Shown in pieces: positions 15,033-17,868 of a DNA stretch of 17,868 bases (position 1 is its first letter; every line of letters begins with the position of its first letter). A model generated the notes under the pieces. The model searched no databases and was not told where the DNA came from. It saw only the letters and a program-made list of their open reading frames with translations. The DNA lies in contig CAKRYM010000014.1 of NCBI GenBank assembly GCA_934427095.1, forward strand, positions 1 through 17,868, given 5' to 3'. This DNA comes from an uncultured Bacillota bacterium (GTDB lineage: Bacteria; Bacillota; Dehalobacteriia; UBA4068). The translations under genes and the position numbers were made by a program.

Positions 15033-15293
15033 TTATATGGCGGCCAAAGCGGTAACAGCCGCAATCCCCGGCGCGCCCAAGACGCCGCTTACCGCTAGAG
15101 TAAGGCCGTTAATGGGCAGGGTCAATTGGGTAATGCCGGAAAGGGCGTTTACCGCAAACAGCAGGGCAAAGCCCATGGCCACATTGCCCGCCACCACCCC
15201 AATGACCCGGAAAAACCGTTCCGGAGAAAGGCAAGCCAAAAAGACCACGGCCAGCCCAGCCAAAAGGATTAATAGATACTGTACAAACGTCAT
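15033..15293 (-). CDS. bofA: Pro-sigma-K processing inhibitor BofA family protein
   Basis: 86 aa, small and very hydrophobic. Membrane segments are visible at about residues 4-22 and 28-52, with a third hydrophobic stretch at the C-terminus. The family hallmark is clear: GNVAMGFALLFAVNALSG followed by LPINGLTLAVSGVLGAPGI. In Bacillus, BofA holds the SpoIVFB protease inactive in the outer forespore membrane until sigma-K activation, so the gene marks a sporulating lineage, though BofA-like genes also persist in some non-sporulators. Start: ATG 15293 is preferred because AGGTGA lies 5 nt upstream; an in-frame GTG at 15302 would add three residues but has no convincing RBS. It is not next to recR, its usual neighbour, and stands alone. 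Confidence 0.9.
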   Translation of the reverse strand: MTFVQYLLILLAGLAVVFLACLSPERFFRVIGVVAGNVAMGFALLFAVNALSGITQLTLPINGLTLAVSGVLGAPGIAAVTALAAI

Positions 15294-15302
15294 TTTCCTC
15301 AC

Positions 15303-15406
15303 CTCAGTCTGTCCTATGCTTCAGCTTATGCAAGAAAGAAAGCACTTATGCCGTCACTTTCTTTCCGCCGTACGCATAAACTGTATTCCGTAGAGGGGGG
15401 AAAGCC
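15303..15406. promoter_or_regulatory. Divergent intergenic region with repeated GCATAAG motifs
   Basis: GCATAAG occurs twice on the minus strand (15331-15325 and 15351-15345, 20 bp apart), and GCATAA once on the plus strand (15374-15379). AAAGAAAG near 15334-15342 and CTTTCTTT near 15358-15365 form a loose inverted repeat. The CATA cores resemble -10 elements used by sporulation sigma E or K factors, which would suit bofA. No sigma-A promoter is convincing on either strand. Confidence 0.3.
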
Positions 15407-15754
15407 ATGGATACAAATATGCTGAATCTGCTGGGAAGCTTGCAAGGCGCAGAAAAAGGGGACGCCAGCTCCCTGCTTGGCCTGCTTTCCCTGTTGAACA
15501 AAAAGGGAGGCGCATCCTCTGGAGACGACGCTTCCGGCGCAGGCGGTCAAAAGCCGGATCTTGGTCAGCTTTTGGCTTTGCTGAAACAAATGACACCGCC
15601 GGAAGGAGCCAGTGAAGAGGATGAGGAGGAAGAACCCCTTTCCCCTTGCGCCCTCTGCCAGGAGCCTTGCGCCCGGGCGGGGTTAAATTTACCCTCCTAT
15701 GAGGAAGCAAGAAAAATGGCCTTGTTGTGGTGCGGTTATGGGAAACAGTTTTAA
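15407..15754 (+). CDS. Small acidic hypothetical protein with a Cys motif
   Basis: 115 aa, family not recognised. The N-terminal part is leucine-rich and likely helical (MLNLLGSL, SLLGLLSLL), followed by a Gly/Ser/Asp-rich linker, a second Leu-rich helix (LGQLLALLKQM) and a run of Glu/Asp (SEEDEEEE). The C-terminal part has CALCQEPC (C-x2-C-x3-C) and a later WCGYG, four cysteines that could bind a metal. It has no signal peptide or membrane segment. The start is supported by a GAGGGGGG purine tract just upstream. The next gene starts 29 nt after its stop, so the two are probably cotranscribed. The linked small gene downstream has similar Leu-rich helices, hinting at a functional pair. Confidence 0.7.
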   Translation: MDTNMLNLLGSLQGAEKGDASSLLGLLSLLNKKGGASSGDDASGAGGQKPDLGQLLALLKQMTPPEGASEEDEEEEPLSPCALCQEPCARAGLNLPSYEEARKMALLWCGYGKQF

Positions 15755-15783
15755 GCCGGTTTTGTACAAGGAAAGGAGTATTC

Positions 15784-16095
15784 ATGTACTGGAACAAAAA
15801 ACATAAAGTAGCAAAAACGACGGCAGAAGGAAACGCTACGGCAGATAAAGGGCCGGATATGGCAGACTTAGCGGATAAACTTAAGGATGTGGATTTGTCC
15901 GCCTTAGGCATGGAAGCCCCAGGCTCTGTTCAGGATTTACAAACCCTGTTACAGCAATACGGCTCCCTGCTCACCAAAGAAAACCGCAATCTGCTGGAGG
16001 AAACCGTGTCTTTACTGAGCCAGGGCGCTTCTGGCGATCGTTTGCAAGCCTTAAAGGAAAAAGTTCGTGCTGCTTATGAAAAACAAAAAGCATAA
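15784..16095 (+). CDS. Small helical hypothetical protein
   Basis: 103 aa, family not recognised. A basic N-terminus (MYWNKKHKVAK) is followed by a polar linker and then amphipathic helices (DMADLADKLKDVDLSALGM, LQTLLQQYGSLLTKEN, NLLEETVSLLSQG, RLQALKEKVRAAYEKQKA). It has no cysteine, signal peptide or membrane segment. AGGAG at 15774-15778 lies 5 nt before the ATG; the frame opens earlier at 15727 inside the previous gene, without an RBS. It probably shares an mRNA with the 115-aa gene upstream and perhaps with mazF 79 nt downstream. Its sequence does not resemble MazE (no N-terminal AbrB or RHH fold seen), but an unconventional antitoxin cannot be excluded. Confidence 0.75.
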   Translation: MYWNKKHKVAKTTAEGNATADKGPDMADLADKLKDVDLSALGMEAPGSVQDLQTLLQQYGSLLTKENRNLLEETVSLLSQGASGDRLQALKEKVRAAYEKQKA

Positions 16096-16104
16096 TTTTC
16101 CTTT

Positions 16105-16134
16105 GGTTAGGTATATTCCAGACTGGACCTAGCC
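16105..16134. repeat. Inverted repeat upstream of mazF
   Basis: GGTTAGGT (16105-16112) is complementary to ACCTAGCC (16127-16134) with one T-G wobble. The 14-nt spacer contains CCA...TGG, which could extend the pairing. No T-run follows, so a terminator is unlikely. It lies about 40 nt before the mazF start codon and could be an operator. Confidence 0.4.
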
Positions 16135-16174
16135 ATACTGAGGACAACAGCAATGAAATGATCGGGTGAACAAT

Positions 16175-16519
16175 ATGGTTTCTAGAGGAGAAGTTTATTT
16201 TGCAGAGCTGAACCCGGTACAAGGTTCAGAGCAAGGCGGCACCAGGCCGGTGCTGATTATTCAAAACGACGTGGGCAATACCTATAGCCCAACCACCATT
16301 GTTTTGGCCATTACATCACAAATCAATAAAGCAAAGCTGCCTACTCATGTGGAAGTCCGTTCCGCAGAAAGCGGCTTGCAGAAAGATTCCGTCATCTTGG
16401 CGGAGCAGGTGCGCACCATTGACAAAAGCCGCCTCAAGAAAAAGGTGGCGGTGTTGCAGCCCCCTACCATGAAGCGAATCGAAGAAGCCATGGCCGTATC
16501 CATGGGCTTGCATATGTAG
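16175..16519 (+). CDS. mazF: MazF/NdoA-type mRNA interferase (type II toxin)
   Basis: 114 aa, close in length and sequence to Bacillus NdoA (EndoA). The core [20 protein letters not shown], the following [26 protein letters not shown] and [17 protein letters not shown] is near-identical in pattern to the family. R24 and T47 correspond to the catalytic Arg and Thr of Bacillus MazF (R25, T48). The fold is a PemK/SH3-like barrel that dimerises and cuts single-stranded RNA at short sequence motifs. Start: ATG 16175 with a GGGTGA at 16164-16169; an upstream in-frame GTG at 16166 would add three residues. No MazE-like gene is found in the 79 nt upstream, and the preceding 103-aa gene does not look like one. 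In many Firmicutes ndoA lies beside alr and its antitoxin, so the context here is unusual. Confidence 0.94.
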   Translation: MVSRGEVYFAELNPVQGSEQGGTRPVLIIQNDVGNTYSPTTIVLAITSQINKAKLPTHVEVRSAESGLQKDSVILAEQVRTIDKSRLKKKVAVLQPPTMKRIEEAMAVSMGLHM

Positions 16520-16538
16520 GCCGAAATTTGGTCAAAAG

Positions 16539-16567
16539 AAAACCCCCGGTTTATCCGGGGGTTTTTT
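16539..16567. terminator. Bidirectional terminator overlapping the end of rimI
   Basis: An 11-bp stem, AAAACCCCCGG (16539-16549) with CCGGGGGTTTT (16555-16565), has loop TTTAT and is followed by TT. The rimI stop codon (16553-16551, minus strand) lies in the loop, and the right arm encodes the last residues of RimI. Confidence 0.9.
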
Positions 16568-17012
16568 CATTCAGTTGCCAACTCATCAACACAGCGTCTT
16601 CCTGTGGCTGGGTATAATAATTTTTCCTTAAGCCATCTTCTTGAAAGCCTAACGCTCGGTACAAGGCCAAAGCCGGCTGATTGCTGCTTCTCACTTCCAG
16701 ATCCAAGGTTTGACAGCCTTGGCTTTTGGCCCAGGCGCCCAGGGCCAGCATGAGCCGGCGGCCTAAGCCTTCTTGCCGGCGCGCCGGGGAAACCGCCACA
16801 TTGGTAATATGCCCGGCCTCCAATACCAACCAAAGCCCTCCATAAGCCAGAAGGGTTTCCCCCTCAAAGATGCCTAGATAATAGGCTACGGGGTTTTGGG
16901 TCAAATCAGAACGATAAGCCTCCTCGCTCCAAGGGTGGGTGAAGCAGGCTTCTTCAATGGCCATGATTTGGGGCAAATCTTCTTCTCCCAAAAAACGGAT
17001 ATGTTGTTCCAT
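16551..17012 (-). CDS. rimI: Ribosomal-protein-alanine N-acetyltransferase (GNAT fold)
   Basis: 153 aa, typical length. RimI acetylates the N-terminal alanine of ribosomal protein S18 in Escherichia coli, and homologues in the tsa operon have broader reported activity. GNAT motifs are present: GHITNVAVSPARRQEGLGRR (motif A, acetyl-CoA pyrophosphate loop RRQEGLG), then LEVRSSNQPALALYRALGFQ (motif B) and KNYYTQPQEDAVLMSW at the C-terminus. PWSEEAYRSDL near the N-terminus matches RimI rather than other GNATs. AGGAGA lies 7 nt before the ATG. It starts 33 nt after the tsaB stop, in the common tsaE-tsaB-rimI order. The expected next gene, tsaD, is absent, because the operon stops at the terminator here. 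Confidence 0.92.
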   Translation of the reverse strand: MEQHIRFLGEEDLPQIMAIEEACFTHPWSEEAYRSDLTQNPVAYYLGIFEGETLLAYGGLWLVLEAGHITNVAVSPARRQEGLGRRLMLALGAWAKSQGCQTLDLEVRSSNQPALALYRALGFQEDGLRKNYYTQPQEDAVLMSWQLNEKTPG

Positions 17013-17045
17013 GCCAATTCTCCTGTTTTAGCCTTTCTGTTAAGC

Positions 17046-17738
17046 CTATGCCTTTGTTTGGGCGGCCAGCCGTTTTTCCTCTGCTTCAGATAAGCGTAAA
17101 TAGGTGGGGAGTAATTCTTGCGCTGGGGTGAATTGTCCTGCTTTTGCTTTGGCTAAGGCCAACATCCCCGCTGCAGCCGCCATGTTTAGCCGGCGTTCCG
17201 GCCTAACGGGACGGAATTTTTCGCCTAATTTCTCTTGGAATAAGGAAAAATAGGGGCCTAAGCCGTCCCCGGCCATGGCGATGGGCCCGGGCAAAGCCGA
17301 GAGTTTCTCGCATAAAGCCAAGGGAGACAGGGCCTGATCCTTTTCCTGCTGTACCCCGTCTACGCACAGGGTGGTGTAAACCTCATTGCGCCTAGCGTCC
17401 AACACCGGCACCGCCAAACCCGGCTGATCCATGGCCCGGCCTAAGGCAGCTAAACTACCCACGCCAATGACTGGGATGTGTAAAGCGTCATGCCAAGCCT
17501 TTACTGTGGCAATGCCGATACGGAGCCCAGTAAAGCTCCCCGGCCCTTGGGTTACGGCAAAGGCGTCCATCTGGCTTAAGGTAAGCTGCGTATTGGCCAG
17601 CAAAGCTTCCAGCATGGGCAATAAACCCAGGGAATGGTTTTTGCCCGTATCTAAGCAAAAGGAGCCGATCAGGCGTTCTTCTTCCACAATGGCCGCGGAT
17701 AAAGCCGTGGCCGACGTATCAATGGCCAAGAGCCGCAT
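17046..17738 (-). CDS. tsaB: tRNA threonylcarbamoyladenosine biosynthesis protein TsaB
   Basis: 230 aa, typical length. TsaB is the catalytically inactive ASKHA partner of TsaD in the complex that makes N6-threonylcarbamoyladenosine at A37 of ANN-decoding tRNAs. The N-terminal strand MRLLAIDTSATALSAAIVE, the family block TQGPGSFTGLRIGIATVKAW and PVLDARRNEVYTTL are diagnostic. Start: the frame is open to 17867, but the ATG at 17738 has AAAGGAGG about 9 nt upstream, inside the end of tsaE, and begins the conserved strand. It overlaps tsaE by 20 nt, implying translational coupling, and is followed by rimI. Confidence 0.95.
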   Translation of the reverse strand: MRLLAIDTSATALSAAIVEEERLIGSFCLDTGKNHSLGLLPMLEALLANTQLTLSQMDAFAVTQGPGSFTGLRIGIATVKAWHDALHIPVIGVGSLAALGRAMDQPGLAVPVLDARRNEVYTTLCVDGVQQEKDQALSPLALCEKLSALPGPIAMAGDGLGPYFSLFQEKLGEKFRPVRPERRLNMAAAAGMLALAKAKAGQFTPAQELLPTYLRLSEAEEKRLAAQTKA

Positions 17739-17868
17739 GGAGCCAAGCCTCCTTTGCTTCGTCATAACGGAAGGTGAATTTCCGGCTTTCTTCGCCAGTC
17801 TTGAGTATGTCCAGCCAAAGGGTGTCCTGGGGCAGCCAGTCCAACAGGAATTGGGGCCACTCCACAAA
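17719..17868 (-). CDS. tsaE: tRNA threonylcarbamoyladenosine biosynthesis ATPase TsaE, C-terminal fragment
   Basis: The last 49 residues of a protein that begins beyond the window edge. It opens with FVEWPQFLLDWLPQDTLWLD, matching the TsaE (YjeE) C-terminal signature VEWPE......LP...L.I, and then RKFTFRY with a short helical tail. TsaE is a P-loop ATPase that drives turnover of the TsaB-TsaD complex in t6A synthesis. Its Walker A motif lies outside the window. The TGA at 17721-17719 falls 20 nt inside tsaB, in a different frame. Identification rests on this short conserved tail plus the strict tsaE-tsaB-rimI order. Confidence 0.9.
   Translation of the reverse strand, partial: FVEWPQFLLDWLPQDTLWLDILKTGEESRKFTFRYDEAKEAWLHAALGH

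Noticed and set aside
15354..15911. A 185-codon minus-strand frame opposite the two small genes
   Set aside because: Low-complexity Ser/Pro/Arg-rich translation with no RBS. The plus-strand genes have proper RBSs and codon-like composition.
16096..16174. A short MazE-type antitoxin gene directly before mazF
   Set aside because: Only tiny frames (ATG AAA TGA, ATG ATC GGG TGA) exist in this gap; none could encode an antitoxin.
1..17868. CRISPR arrays, IS elements, prophage, tRNA or rRNA genes
   Set aside because: No regularly spaced repeats, transposase motifs, phage genes or cloverleaf-like sequence were seen on reading both strands. This was a visual scan, not a covariance-model search.

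Overview
The window looks like a chromosomal segment of an anaerobic, spore-lineage Bacillota (Firmicutes). The evidence is a BofA-type inhibitor of pro-sigma-K processing, the carD - PIN/TRAM - ispD - ispF gene order of Bacillus and Clostridia, strong AGGAGG-type ribosome binding sites, SLH-anchored surface protein remains, a type-2 (eukaryote-like) isoleucyl-tRNA synthetase and a Bacillus-like MazF. I cannot place it below class level (Clostridia or Negativicutes). I see no tRNA or rRNA gene, CRISPR array, IS element or prophage.

Layout. 1-129: C-terminus of a probable sugar-phosphate nucleotidyltransferase. 184-1566 (-): FAD-dependent dehydrogenase of the COG2509 type. 1805-4939 (+): ileS. 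The flavoprotein and ileS are divergent, and each has a near-consensus sigma-A promoter. 5200-9033 (+): remains of one large secreted mosaic surface protein (signal peptide, several Ig-like folds, a beta-helix-like stretch, an InlB-type repeat and a truncated SLH anchor), broken into nine reading-frame segments by about eight indels. 9155-13673 (-): carD, a membrane PIN/TRAM protein, ispD, ispF and an ASKHA/DUF4445 protein, the last three joined by ATGA overlaps or short gaps. 13923-14957 (+): secreted M15 (VanY-type) D,D-carboxypeptidase. 15033-15293 (-): bofA. 15407-16095 (+): two small unknown proteins. 16175-16519 (+): mazF without a visible antitoxin. 16551-17868 (-): tsaE (partial), tsaB and rimI.

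How the genes work together. ispD and ispF are two steps of the MEP isoprenoid pathway. CarD and the PIN/TRAM protein upstream are the usual Firmicute neighbours. tsaE and tsaB belong to the tRNA t6A37 machinery, with rimI as the usual companion. Convergent gene pairs are separated by compact hairpins with A-tracts and T-tracts on both sides, which probably terminate in both directions (143-175, 9107-9138, 14985-15027, 16539-16567).

The least ordinary items are: (i) the indel-riddled SLH surface gene in a window where every other gene is intact; (ii) a RACo/DUF4445-like protein translationally coupled to ispF that has lost the 2Fe-2S cysteines and part of its ATP-site signature; (iii) an orphan mazF behind two unknown small ORFs; (iv) the type-2 IleS. 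I did not find a clear, wholly new multi-gene system.
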